NCBI RefSeq assembly: GCF_900107965.1
Contig: NZ_FNVU01000008.1
Span: forward strand, 124,001-188,000
Source of the DNA: Actinacidiphila yanglinensis
GTDB taxonomy: Bacteria; Actinomycetota; Actinomycetes; Streptomycetales; Streptomycetaceae
Direction of reading: 5' to 3'
Length of the DNA stretch: 64,000 bases
How positions within the stretch are numbered: position 1 is the stretch's first letter; each line of letters begins with the position of its first letter. Position numbers and translations under genes: made by a program. The notes under the pieces are model-generated. The model ran no database searches. It saw nothing but the letters and a program-made list of their open reading frames with translations, and was not told the DNA's origin. This document shows, in pieces, positions 25,577 through 33,923 of the stretch.

Positions 25577-26544
25577 AGGTGGTGTCCTTCCTCCCGGCTG
25601 CTGCGGATGGCGGCGGCCATGAGGCGGGTCAGGTCGAGCCCGAGGGCGAGGTTCTCCTCGTCACGGGTGCCGTCGGCGACATGGCGTACGAACAGGTCGA
25701 AGGGTGTGCCGGTACGCGGCGGCAGGGGCAGTTCACGCCAGTCGCCGCCGGTGTTCAGCAGCAGCTTCGGCTCGGGGGTGCCGTACACCAGTGATCCTTC
25801 GGTGCCGTGCACTTCGAGGGAGAACGGCGAGGCGGGCGCGGTGAAGGAGGCCTCCACCACACCGAGGGCGCCGTCCGCGCAGCGCAGGACGGCGACCGCG
25901 TTGTCCTCGACGGCGTGCTCGGTCACGTGCCCGAAGGACGCGGTCACGGTCTCCGGCATGCGGCCGAGGAACAGCCGGGTCAGGTACATGGGGTGGCAGC
26001 CGAGGTCGATGAGAGCGCCGCCCGCGGCGGCCGCGGGGTCGTAGAAGTGCTCGGGCAGCCAGCCCGCGCCGACCGAACCGCCGTGGGCGAGGCGGGCGCG
26101 GACCAGGGTGAGCCGGCCGAGCACGCCGTCGGCCAGCACCTTGCGGATGGCGGTCGTGTAGCCCTCGTACAGCCTGGGCAGCGAGAGCATCAGGGCGACG
26201 GCGGAGGCGTCCGCGGCTGCGGTGATCTCCGCGCACTCGGCCGGGGTCGGGGCGAGGACCTTCTCGGTGAAGACGTGCTTGCCCGCTGCCGCTGCGGCCG
26301 TGATGACCTCGCGGTGGGAGGCGGTCGGGCAGGTGACGACGACCGCGTCGACGTCGTCGCTGGCGAGCAGGCCGCCGAGGTCGGGGTGGAAGCGGGCGCC
26401 GAGGTCGTCGGCCCAGCGCTTCCCGCGGGCGCCGTCTTCGTCCCAGACGGCGGTGATCTCGGTGCCCGGGTGCTCGGACGCCTGGCGGGCGTAGTCGCGC
26501 GCGTGCACGTGCCAGAAGCTGAGGAGGGCGAGGCGCAGGGACAC
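25573..26544 (-). CDS. Gfo/Idh/MocA family oxidoreductase (second of the pair)
   Basis: A 323-aa homologue of the next gene. The N-terminus is divergent (LALLSFWHVHARDYA instead of GxGxxG), then TEKVLAPTPAE replaces EKP with EKV, followed by a C-terminal domain with DLGCHPMYLTRLF. The unusual cofactor loop suggests a different nucleotide grip or a paired role with the neighbouring enzyme, as in two-step oxidation/reduction epimerisations (inferred). GTG start with AAAGGAGCC upstream. It follows the permease gene by 12 bp in the same operon. Confidence 0.87.
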   Translation of the reverse strand: MSLRLALLSFWHVHARDYARQASEHPGTEITAVWDEDGARGKRWADDLGARFHPDLGGLLASDDVDAVVVTCPTASHREVITAAAAAGKHVFTEKVLAPTPAECAEITAAADASAVALMLSLPRLYEGYTTAIRKVLADGVLGRLTLVRARLAHGGSVGAGWLPEHFYDPAAAAGGALIDLGCHPMYLTRLFLGRMPETVTASFGHVTEHAVEDNAVAVLRCADGALGVVEASFTAPASPFSLEVHGTEGSLVYGTPEPKLLLNTGGDWRELPLPPRTGTPFDLFVRHVADGTRDEENLALGLDLTRLMAAAIRSSREEGHHL

Positions 26545-26556
26545 GGAGGCTCCTTT

Positions 26557-27444
26557 CTAGCCTTTGACGGCGCCGGCCAGTCCGTTGACGAAGTACCGCT
26601 GCAGCAGCAGGAAGACCGCCACGATCGGCACGAGGGAGATCACCGAGCCGGCGCACAGGAACGTCCAGTCCGTGGAGTTCTGCCCGACGAAGGAGTACAT
26701 CCCCACCGGCAGCGTGCGCAGTTCGGGCTTGGAGAGGGTGAACACGAGCGGGACGAAGAAGCTGTTCCAGGCGCTGATGCAGGTGAACAGGCCGACGGTG
26801 GCCAGCATCGGGCCGGACAGCGGCAGCATTACCCGCCAGAAGGTCTGGTGGAACCCAGCCCCGTCGACCTTGGCCGCGTCCTCGATCTCCCGGTCCATGG
26901 TGGAGAAGTAGCCCATGAACAGGAAGGTGGCGAAGACCAGGCTGCTGGAGGACTGCACGATGATCACCGCCCACAAGGTGTTGAGCAGGTGCAGTCCGCG
27001 CACGATGTCGAAGACCGGGATGATCGTGTAGCCGTGCGGCAGGAAGAGCGTCACCGAGATCAGCCCGATGCAGGCCTTGCGGCCAGGGAAGTCCGTACGG
27101 GCCAGCACGTAGCCGGCCATGGAGGTCGCGAGCAGGGTCAGGACGACCGAGCCGCCGGCCACCAGAACGGTGTTGACGAAGTAGGTGCCGAAGGACGCCC
27201 CCTTCCAGGCGCCGCTGTAGTTGGACAGGTGCACGCCGTCCGGGAAGGGGTTGAGGCCCCGGGAGAAGAAGCCGTCGGCGCTCTTGAACGAGCTGCCCAG
27301 GGTCCACAGGAACGGGAACAACCAGAGCAGGCCGCCGACCAGCAGGAGCAGGTGGATCAGGGACCGGCCCGCCGTGCGGCGCACGGCCGCCCGGCGGCGG
27401 GCGGGTGTCCGGTCGCGGCGGGAGCTGGAGACCAGGAGTGCCAC
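26557..27444 (-). CDS. Carbohydrate ABC transporter permease, MalG type
   Basis: A 295-aa inner-membrane permease with about six helices and the cytoplasmic EAA loop (EDAAKVDGAGFHQTFWRVMLP), which docks the ATPase. GTG start with AAGGGGG upstream, 15 bp after the MalF-type gene. No ATPase gene is in this operon; actinomycetes usually share an MsiK-type ATPase encoded elsewhere. Confidence 0.95.
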   Translation of the reverse strand: MALLVSSSRRDRTPARRRAAVRRTAGRSLIHLLLLVGGLLWLFPFLWTLGSSFKSADGFFSRGLNPFPDGVHLSNYSGAWKGASFGTYFVNTVLVAGGSVVLTLLATSMAGYVLARTDFPGRKACIGLISVTLFLPHGYTIIPVFDIVRGLHLLNTLWAVIIVQSSSSLVFATFLFMGYFSTMDREIEDAAKVDGAGFHQTFWRVMLPLSGPMLATVGLFTCISAWNSFFVPLVFTLSKPELRTLPVGMYSFVGQNSTDWTFLCAGSVISLVPIVAVFLLLQRYFVNGLAGAVKG

Positions 27445-27459
27445 GTGGCTGCCCCCTTT

Positions 27460-28467
27460 TCAGGCGCGCCCAGCGGCGCGGCGTTTGGCGAGGGACCGGA
27501 AGATGAGCACCTGCAGCACGGAGAAGCCGATGAGCAGCAGGCCGTAGAAGAAGGAGGCCGCGGAGGCCAGGCCGACGTTCGGTTCGGTGGCCGCGGCCTG
27601 GTTGCCGCCGAAGGCCAGGTGGTAAATGTAGGTGTTGACGACCTCGGTGCCGAAGTACGGCCCGCCGCCGGTGAGTACCTGCACCAGGTCGAAGACCTGG
27701 AACGAGCCGATGAACGCCAGGATGACGATCATCAGGCCGACCGGTCGCAGCAGCGGCACGGTGATGTTCACGAACGTCCGCACGTGGCCCGCACCGTCGA
27801 TCTTCGCCGCCTCGTAGACTTCCTCCGGGATGGTCTGCAGTCCGGCGAGGAAGTACACGAGGTTGTATCCGAGGGTCTGCCAGATCCCGACGACGATGAT
27901 GATGCCCAGCGCGATCCTCGGGTTGCCGAGCCAGTCGACCGGCCTGCCGATCAGGTGGGCGTCCAGCAGCCAGCCGTTCAGGGTGTCGCCGAAGTTGGAG
28001 AGCATCAACTGGACGACGACGCCGACCACGGCGGGCGAGGTGACCACCGGCAAGAAGAAAAGGGTGCGGTAGAACGCCGAGAAGCGCAGTTTCCGGTCGT
28101 TGAGCACGAGGGCGAGCACCAGCGCGATCGCCAGCTGGACCGGCACCACGACGATCGAGTACACGAAGGTGTGGCTGACGGCCCGCCAGAAGATCGAGTC
28201 GTGGGCGATCTGGCGGAAGTTGTCGAGACCGACGAAGTCCCCGGGCGAGCCGATGCCGTTCCAGCGGTAGAAGGTGTACGCCAGGGAGCCGAAGATCGGG
28301 TACACCACGAACAGCAGCAGGAGCACCATCAGCGGCGCGAGGTAGAGATAGCTGAGCCTGCCGGCCACGAGCCGGCGCCACCGGCCGTTCTTCGGCGGTG
28401 CCGCCCTGTGGGCCGCCCCGAGCCCGTCGGTCGGCGGCTTCGGGGTGGCGGTGTCGAGGAGTTGCAC
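27460..28467 (-). CDS. Carbohydrate ABC transporter permease, MalF type
   Basis: A 335-aa permease with a cytoplasmic N-terminal tail, about six helices (first: YLYLAPLMVLLLLFVVYP) and the EAA loop EEVYEAAKIDGAGHVRTF. GTG 28467 is supported by GGAGG 9 nt upstream and lies 13 bp after the stop of the binding-protein gene. The frame remains open upstream but that part is antisense to the binding protein. Confidence 0.94.
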   Translation of the reverse strand: MQLLDTATPKPPTDGLGAAHRAAPPKNGRWRRLVAGRLSYLYLAPLMVLLLLFVVYPIFGSLAYTFYRWNGIGSPGDFVGLDNFRQIAHDSIFWRAVSHTFVYSIVVVPVQLAIALVLALVLNDRKLRFSAFYRTLFFLPVVTSPAVVGVVVQLMLSNFGDTLNGWLLDAHLIGRPVDWLGNPRIALGIIIVVGIWQTLGYNLVYFLAGLQTIPEEVYEAAKIDGAGHVRTFVNITVPLLRPVGLMIVILAFIGSFQVFDLVQVLTGGGPYFGTEVVNTYIYHLAFGGNQAAATEPNVGLASAASFFYGLLLIGFSVLQVLIFRSLAKRRAAGRA

Positions 28468-28480
28468 GGAATCCTCCGGG

Positions 28481-29941
28481 TCAGGCCGGCTTGTTCTGGT
28501 ACGGCCGGGTGGGGTCCCAGTCCGTGAAGACCCAGTCGGACAGGCTGACCTTGGCGCCCTTGGCCCGGGCCTCCTTGACGCCGTCGGCCAGGGCCTTGTT
28601 GCGACGGTCCTCCAGGTCGGAGAGGGCCGCGCCCATGTCCTTGAGCTGTCCGGTGTAGAGGCCGGTGAGCACGTCGGGCAGGTCCGGGGTGACGGCCGGG
28701 ACCACGACCTTGGACACGTCGGGGTTGCGGATCGCCGGTACCGGCCACGGCATCGCGTACTTGCGCAGGTCGACGAAGGCCCGGAACGCCTGGGAGTTGA
28801 TCCTGGCCCGCTGGTTCGCCTCCGGGAAGATCGACAGGCCCTGGCCCGCCTCCACCCAGCGCTGTCCGGCGGCCGGGCCGTGCAGCCAGTCGAACCACTG
28901 CCAGGCGGCGTCGGAGACCTTCGAGTGCTGGGACAGGGCCCACACCCTGCCACCCGGCGGGTAGTAGAAGAACGCCTTCGGGGTCGCGGTCGGCGAGGGC
29001 AGCGTGGTCAGGCTGTAGTCGGTGAAGTGGTGCTGGGTCCAGGTCGTCTGGTTCCACACGCCGCCGACGATCATGCCGAACTTGCCCCGCTCGAAGAACG
29101 CCCGCGCCTGCTCGTCGCCTATGGACATGGACGAGGGGTAGATGTAGCCCTTCTTCTTCCACTCCAGCAGCAGTTCCAGGAAGTCGGCGTAGTTGCGGTC
29201 GGATCCGAAGGTCCACTTGCCGACCCGGTAGTCCAGGCCGTCCACGCCGTAGCCGGCCGGTGAGCCGGCGCCGCGGACGAACAGTTCCACCCACCACGGC
29301 AGCGAGACGTTCGGCACGTTGCCGAACCCCAGGCCGTAGGACCGGCCGCCGCTCTTGCTGGTGATCGCCTCCGCGGCCGCGGTGACGTCGTCCCAGGTTC
29401 TGGGGAGCCTGGCGGAGCCGTCCGGATTGGTGATGCCCGCCTGCTTGAACAGGCCGTTGTGGATGTACAGCTGCAACCAGGGCGCGTTGCCGCCGAACGG
29501 GGCGCTGTAGACCTTGTTCTCGACCATGTCGACGCCGTTGAAGAAGTTCCCCGCGGGGAACCTGCCGCGCCACTGCGGGGTGGCGAAGCCGTCCAGCGGG
29601 CGCAGCCAGCCGTCGGCGACCTGCTCCTCGAACTTCGGGCTCGACGGGATCATCAGCATGTCCGGTGCCTCGCCACCACGGAAGGCGAGGTTGATCAGGT
29701 CCGGGTACCGGTCGCTCACCTGGACCGTCCGCTTGATCCGGATCTTCGGGTGGGCCTTCTGGAACAGCTGGATCTCGTTCTTCAGCCACGGTTCCTGGCT
29801 GACGTACCAGTCCCAGTGCTTGATCGTCGTGGTGCCCGGAGGTGTCGAGGACGACGAGGAGCATCCGGACAGTGCGGTGGCGAGCGCGGTGCCGCCGGCG
29901 GCGGAGGCGGCCAGGAAGCCGCGTCTGCTGAGTGGGGACAT
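28481..29941 (-). CDS. Sugar ABC transporter substrate-binding lipoprotein
   Basis: A 486-aa extracellular solute-binding protein (family 1). The N-terminus SRRGFLAAS is a twin-arginine-like signal followed by a lipobox (LSGC), so it is probably exported by Tat and lipid-anchored. The mature part begins IKHWDWY and has the family's mixed alpha/beta look. It captures a mono- or oligosaccharide for the two permeases encoded directly downstream; ligand unknown. 183 bp separate it from the upstream lacI stop, enough for its own promoter, though I see no copy of the lacI palindromes there. Confidence 0.93.
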   Translation of the reverse strand: MSPLSRRGFLAASAAGGTALATALSGCSSSSSTPPGTTTIKHWDWYVSQEPWLKNEIQLFQKAHPKIRIKRTVQVSDRYPDLINLAFRGGEAPDMLMIPSSPKFEEQVADGWLRPLDGFATPQWRGRFPAGNFFNGVDMVENKVYSAPFGGNAPWLQLYIHNGLFKQAGITNPDGSARLPRTWDDVTAAAEAITSKSGGRSYGLGFGNVPNVSLPWWVELFVRGAGSPAGYGVDGLDYRVGKWTFGSDRNYADFLELLLEWKKKGYIYPSSMSIGDEQARAFFERGKFGMIVGGVWNQTTWTQHHFTDYSLTTLPSPTATPKAFFYYPPGGRVWALSQHSKVSDAAWQWFDWLHGPAAGQRWVEAGQGLSIFPEANQRARINSQAFRAFVDLRKYAMPWPVPAIRNPDVSKVVVPAVTPDLPDVLTGLYTGQLKDMGAALSDLEDRRNKALADGVKEARAKGAKVSLSDWVFTDWDPTRPYQNKPA

Positions 29942-30079
29942 GAGACCTTACGCTCCGATCGTGAGCAAGGTGTCGTCGAGGAGGGGACCGCCGATGCCGG
30001 GGGAGGCGTGCGGCGCCGGGTGGGCACGGCACCGCGACGCTCCGTGCCGCGGCTTCACCGGCGGGCGTCGAGGCGGTGC

Positions 30080-30103
30080 GGGGGGATGGGGTGGGGGTGG
30101 GGG
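30080..30103 (+). other. G-quadruplex-type motif between lacI and binding-protein genes
   Basis: Four G-runs on the + strand (G6-AT-G4-T-G5-T-G5) with loops of 1-2 nt. The flanking genes run leftward, so the G-rich strand is the template strand. It lies in the 183-bp gap after lacI. Confidence 0.7.
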
Positions 30104-30124
30104 TGTTCCGTGGGCGCAGGAGTG

Positions 30125-31156
30125 TCAGGCGTCTGCAGGGGCGGGACCGGTGCTGTCCCGCACGACCAGTTCGGTGGGAAGGACGAGGCGCTGGGGCGTC
30201 CCGTCGGAGTCGGGATGGTCGAGTGTGGCGAGGAGGATGTCCGCGGCCCGCTCGCTCATCCGGGCGAAGGGCTGGCGGACCGTGGTGAGGGCCGGACGGA
30301 CATGGGCGGCGGCGTCGATGTCGTCGAAACCGACCACCGACACCTCCTGTGGGACCCGCACGCCGGCCTGCGCGAGCTCGTCCAGCACGGCGAAGGCGGC
30401 CGAGTCGTGGTAGGCGAACAGCGCCGTCGGGCGGCGCCCGGGCGGCAGTTCCAGCAGTTCGCGGGTACGGCTGCGCACCAGCGCCTCATCGAAGTCCGTC
30501 TCGACCTCAAGGGCGGGGTCGGGCGCCAGGCCGGCCTCCCGCAGGGCGTCCCGCACCCCGCGCAGGCGCTCCTGGACATACGCGTGGTTGAGCGGGCCGA
30601 GCATGCTGGCGATCCGGCGGTGGCCGAGTTCGATCAGGTGGCGGGCGGCCAGCAGGCCGCCGGTGTGGTTGTCGACTCCGACGGCGGGCAGGTCGCTTTC
30701 CGCGCCGAGCGTGTCGATCAGGACGACGACAAGACCGCTGCGGTGCAGGTCGACCAGTCGCTCCAGCTGCCGCTGGTCGTGGGCGACCACGAGCAGCCCG
30801 GCGCACAGGCCGGAGCTCAGAACCCGGTCGATGGCGCCACCGTAGTCGCGCTCGTTGGTGCTGGTGAACAGCACGATTTCGTACTTGGTGTCCTCGACGA
30901 CCTTGGCCACGCCGTAGTTGATGTCCGCCATGAAGCGCCAGGTCAGGCCCGGCACAATCATGCCGATCAGGCCGGTGTTGCCCTTGGCGAGCGCGGTGGC
31001 CGCGAAGCTCGGCACGTAGTTGTTGCGGCGCATCACCGCGAGGACCCTGCGGCGCGTCTCCGGGTCCACCTTCGGGCTGTTGTTCAGCACCAGGGAAACC
31101 GTCGACTTCGACAGTCCTGACAATCTGGCGATATCACGAATGGTGAGTTTGGCCAT
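30125..31156 (-). CDS. LacI-family transcriptional regulator of the sugar operon
   Basis: A 343-aa LacI/GalR regulator. Helix-turn-helix TIRDIARLSGLSKSTVSLVL lies at residues 5-24, then the hinge helix (ATALAKGNT) and a periplasmic-binding-protein-like effector domain with GVDNHTGG and VVGFDDIDAA. The ATG has AAAGGGGG upstream. It heads the leftward transporter/catabolic operon, and three 16-bp palindromes precede its start, implying autorepression and perhaps control of the whole downstream operon. Confidence 0.95.
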   Translation of the reverse strand: MAKLTIRDIARLSGLSKSTVSLVLNNSPKVDPETRRRVLAVMRRNNYVPSFAATALAKGNTGLIGMIVPGLTWRFMADINYGVAKVVEDTKYEIVLFTSTNERDYGGAIDRVLSSGLCAGLLVVAHDQRQLERLVDLHRSGLVVVLIDTLGAESDLPAVGVDNHTGGLLAARHLIELGHRRIASMLGPLNHAYVQERLRGVRDALREAGLAPDPALEVETDFDEALVRSRTRELLELPPGRRPTALFAYHDSAAFAVLDELAQAGVRVPQEVSVVGFDDIDAAAHVRPALTTVRQPFARMSERAADILLATLDHPDSDGTPQRLVLPTELVVRDSTGPAPADA

Positions 31157-31170
31157 GCCGTCCCCCTTTC

Positions 31171-31256
31171 GTTGGACTGGTCCAACGACGCGCTGTCAGG
31201 AATTTGTTGGACCAGTCCAACGCCGGAATGGGAACGTATCGTTGGACCAGTCCAAC
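31171..31256. promoter_or_regulatory. Array of three LacI operators at exact 35-bp spacing
   Basis: GTTGGACTGGTCCAAC at 31171-31186, GTTGGACCAGTCCAAC at 31206-31221 and the same at 31241-31256. Each arm GTTGGAC/GTCCAAC is a perfect inverted repeat, and starts are 35 bp apart. They lie 15-100 bp upstream of the lacI start, so they probably cover its promoter. The fixed spacing suggests cooperative binding along the DNA. Confidence 0.92.
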
Positions 31257-31335
31257 GTCAATGCATCGCGCAGAAACGGTCACATGAGGCGGTTCAGCGG
31301 CCGGCCGTGGTCGCGGTGCGTGGTGTGGGGTGCGG

Positions 31336-32598
31336 TCAGGTGTGCCACTGGGAGTACACGCCGAAACGGGCCTGGTTGAGCGTCCCGTCGCTGTTGAGTG
31401 CGCCCAGCCCCTGGGTGTCCCAGACGTACCACGTGATGCTGACGCCCTGCTGGGTGCCGGTGAAGGCCGGCCCGCCGCTCGCGCCTTCCTGGCCGTTGAC
31501 GTACGACGTGAGGGTGTTCGCCCAGGCGGTGTCGTCGTCCGTGGTCATCGCCGCGCCGGCCTCGCCGATCCACACCGGCGCGATGTTCTGCGCCTCCAGG
31601 TATCCCCATACCGCGTTGTACCGGGCGACGGCCTCGGGGCCGCTGTCCGGGGTGGTGTGGCCAACCGAGTACGGGTACTCGTGCACCGAGTAGACGACCC
31701 GCTTCCGTCCGGCATTCGCGGTGGACAGCACGACCGGATGGGCGGCGACCTCGGTGAGATCGCCTTCGAAGGCTTTCACGCCCGCACCGCCGGCGAAGGA
31801 GCCGCCGTAGTTCTGCGGGCCCTCGCAGATCACCAGGACACCCGGATCGATGGTCTCGACGGCGTTGCCCACGGACGTGTACATCGCCTGGATATCGGTG
31901 ACGCCGCCATCGCCCCACGTGCTCTCACCGGGGTACGCGAGCGGCTCGTTGTCGAGGTCGAAGCCAATGACCGTGGAATTGCCCTTGTAGCGGGTGGCGA
32001 TCTCCTGCCAGTCGGCGAGGAAGGACGCCTGCGTGACGGTGCCGGGCGTGCCGCAGCCGTCGGTGCCGTCGGTGCCGGGCCCGCTGTCGTACCACAGCCC
32101 GTTGCCCTGCTGGGCCAGGCAGTTGCCGTTGCCGGCCGCGCCCTCGTCGTTGTGGTGGTTCATGATGACCTTGAGGAGTTGGCTGCCGGCCGCGGTGACC
32201 ACCGCGTCGAGGCCGGCCAGGTAGGCGCCGGCGTTGGCGTCGTGCAGGCTGGCATCACTCCAGGCGAGGGTCACGGTGTTGAAACCGGCGGCGCGGATCG
32301 CCCGCATATTGGCGTCCAGCCCCGCGAGCGGGGTGTCCTGGTTGACGATCACGTTCTGGTCGAGGCGGGAGTTGCCGTGCAGGGCAGCTGCGTCGATGCG
32401 CACCGGCTTGCCCGTCGAGTCGATGATCTGGCTTCCGTTCGTGTCCAGGTAGCCGGTCGGCAGCAGCTGCGCGGCCGCGGCAGCCGGATGTGCCCCGGCC
32501 GCAAGGGGCCGGGCCTGGGCCTGGGTCGCGGTGCCGACCCCGGTGGCGGCGAGCAGGGCCGCGGTCGCGAACACGCAAACTTTCACTGTGCGTCTCAC
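31336..32598 (-). CDS. Secreted GH5-type glycosidase (cellulase family)
   Basis: A 420-aa exported (beta/alpha)8-barrel hydrolase. N-terminal signal (FATAALLAATGVGTATQAQA). Acid/base Glu218 is in DLDNEP and the nucleophile Glu346 in WIGEAGA; HEYPYS lies between. There is no carbohydrate-binding module. It is expected to cut beta-linked glucan or mannan outside the cell. GTG 32598 has an excellent AAGGAGGAACG site. It lies between two LacI-controlled units and probably supplies oligosaccharides to the neighbouring importer (inferred). Confidence 0.92.
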   Translation of the reverse strand: MRRTVKVCVFATAALLAATGVGTATQAQARPLAAGAHPAAAAAQLLPTGYLDTNGSQIIDSTGKPVRIDAAALHGNSRLDQNVIVNQDTPLAGLDANMRAIRAAGFNTVTLAWSDASLHDANAGAYLAGLDAVVTAAGSQLLKVIMNHHNDEGAAGNGNCLAQQGNGLWYDSGPGTDGTDGCGTPGTVTQASFLADWQEIATRYKGNSTVIGFDLDNEPLAYPGESTWGDGGVTDIQAMYTSVGNAVETIDPGVLVICEGPQNYGGSFAGGAGVKAFEGDLTEVAAHPVVLSTANAGRKRVVYSVHEYPYSVGHTTPDSGPEAVARYNAVWGYLEAQNIAPVWIGEAGAAMTTDDDTAWANTLTSYVNGQEGASGGPAFTGTQQGVSITWYVWDTQGLGALNSDGTLNQARFGVYSQWHT

Positions 32599-32930
32599 GG
32601 GACGTTCCTCCTTCTCGGTGCTGACGGATGATGACTGGGTGGTACGGGCCTTTCCGTCGGCTGCGCCTCGCAGGTGCGGTGGCGGGCACGCAGCGCAGGG
32701 GGGAGCACGGGGCGGCGGCGGTCGTCGCGACGGGCCGCGGGGCGTGCTCGGGCCACGGACATGCCGGGGCGGAACCCGTCCCGGGCAAGGCACGTCGGCG
32801 AGTGGCGGATGAGGGGCCGTCACCCTCAAGGGGCGGGACCGGGTATTTGGTGGGTCGGGGGCCGGTGCCGTGACCGGCGAGGTTCAGCGGTTCGCGGCGC
32901 CCGGCGGTCGCTGGGCGGAGTCGCTCGGGC
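32599..32930. promoter_or_regulatory. Upstream region of GH5 gene
   Basis: About 330 bp between the GH5 start and the end of the second lacI gene. It must hold the GH5 promoter. I found neither the GTTGGAC palindrome nor the TTGCA-type operator here, so its control is not evident by eye. Confidence 0.4.
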
Positions 32931-33923
32931 TCACGGCCTGGCGCCGCCCGGCCGCCCGGTGGATCCTCGGACCACCAGGCTCGTGGGCAGCGCCGCGTGC
33001 CGGGGCTCGCCGTCCGGGTCCTCGATCCTCTGCAGCAGCAGGTCCACCCCGCGCACGCCCATCACGTCGAGAGGAATGTGCAGGGCGGTGAGGGCGGGGT
33101 GGATCGCCCGCGCCATGAACGTGTCGTCGACGGTCACCAGGCTGAAGTCGCTGGGCACGGACCGTCCTTGGCGGGCCAGGCCGCAGGCGACCCCGTGCGC
33201 GACCATCTCGTTGTGGGCGATGACCGCGGTCGCGCCGCTGGTGGGTACCAGGTCCGCGGCAGCGACACCGTTGTCGAAGGTGAGGTCGAACGGGCCGAGC
33301 TGCTCGACCAGTTCGATCCCGAACTCGTCGCACGCATCCTGCACCGGCTGCCGGTGCCCGGGTGTCCGGGCGGTGCGGGTGCCGTTGACGTACACGATCC
33401 GGGTGTGGCCGAGCGCCGCCAGATGCCGGGCCACGTGCCGCATCCCGGTGTCGAGTTGTGCGTAGGCGCTGTCCGTCTCCGGCAACCGGGCGCCGATCAG
33501 TGCCACCGGACCCGCCCGGGTCAGCTCCCCCACCATCCCGTCGGTCATCCGCGGGCCGGCGAGCAACAGGCCGTCGGTCTGACGGGCCATGATCCGCGCC
33601 AGCTCGAATCCGTCGGCCGGATCATCACCGGTGTCGGCCAGGAAGAGCGCGTGGTCCTTGGCCCGCGTCCGGCGCTGCACGGTCTTGACGATCTCCGCGT
33701 AGTACGGGTTCACGACGTCCGGCACCAGCAGGCCGAGCGTCCGGGTGCGGCCCCGGGCGAGCGAGCTGGCCGTCCGGTTGGGCGTGAAGTCCAGCCGCCG
33801 GGCGACTGCGAGCACCCGCTCCCGGGTGTCGGTACGTACGGTCCCCGGCAGACTGAAGACCCGCGAGACGGTGGATGCGGACACCCCCGCCTCGCGTGCC
33901 ACGTCGGCCATGGTGGCGGTCAC
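32931..33923 (-). CDS. LacI-family transcriptional regulator (second)
   Basis: A 330-aa LacI/GalR regulator: helix-turn-helix MADVAREAGVSASTVSRVF near residues 5-23, a hinge region (NRTASSLARG) and an effector-binding domain with DVVNPYYAE and DDTFMARAI. The GTG start overlaps the stop of the upstream oxidoreductase (GTGA at 33920-33923), so the two are translationally coupled; ATG 33911 is the alternative start. It probably represses its own two-gene unit through the TTGCA-type site at 35272. Confidence 0.93.
   Translation of the reverse strand: MTATMADVAREAGVSASTVSRVFSLPGTVRTDTRERVLAVARRLDFTPNRTASSLARGRTRTLGLLVPDVVNPYYAEIVKTVQRRTRAKDHALFLADTGDDPADGFELARIMARQTDGLLLAGPRMTDGMVGELTRAGPVALIGARLPETDSAYAQLDTGMRHVARHLAALGHTRIVYVNGTRTARTPGHRQPVQDACDEFGIELVEQLGPFDLTFDNGVAAADLVPTSGATAVIAHNEMVAHGVACGLARQGRSVPSDFSLVTVDDTFMARAIHPALTALHIPLDVMGVRGVDLLLQRIEDPDGEPRHAALPTSLVVRGSTGRPGGARP

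Noticed and set aside
25807..28527. A 906-codon rightward open frame across the permease genes
   Set aside because: Composition is Asp/Glu/Gln/His/Arg-rich shadow; the leftward strand has permeases with EAA loops and good ribosome-binding sites.
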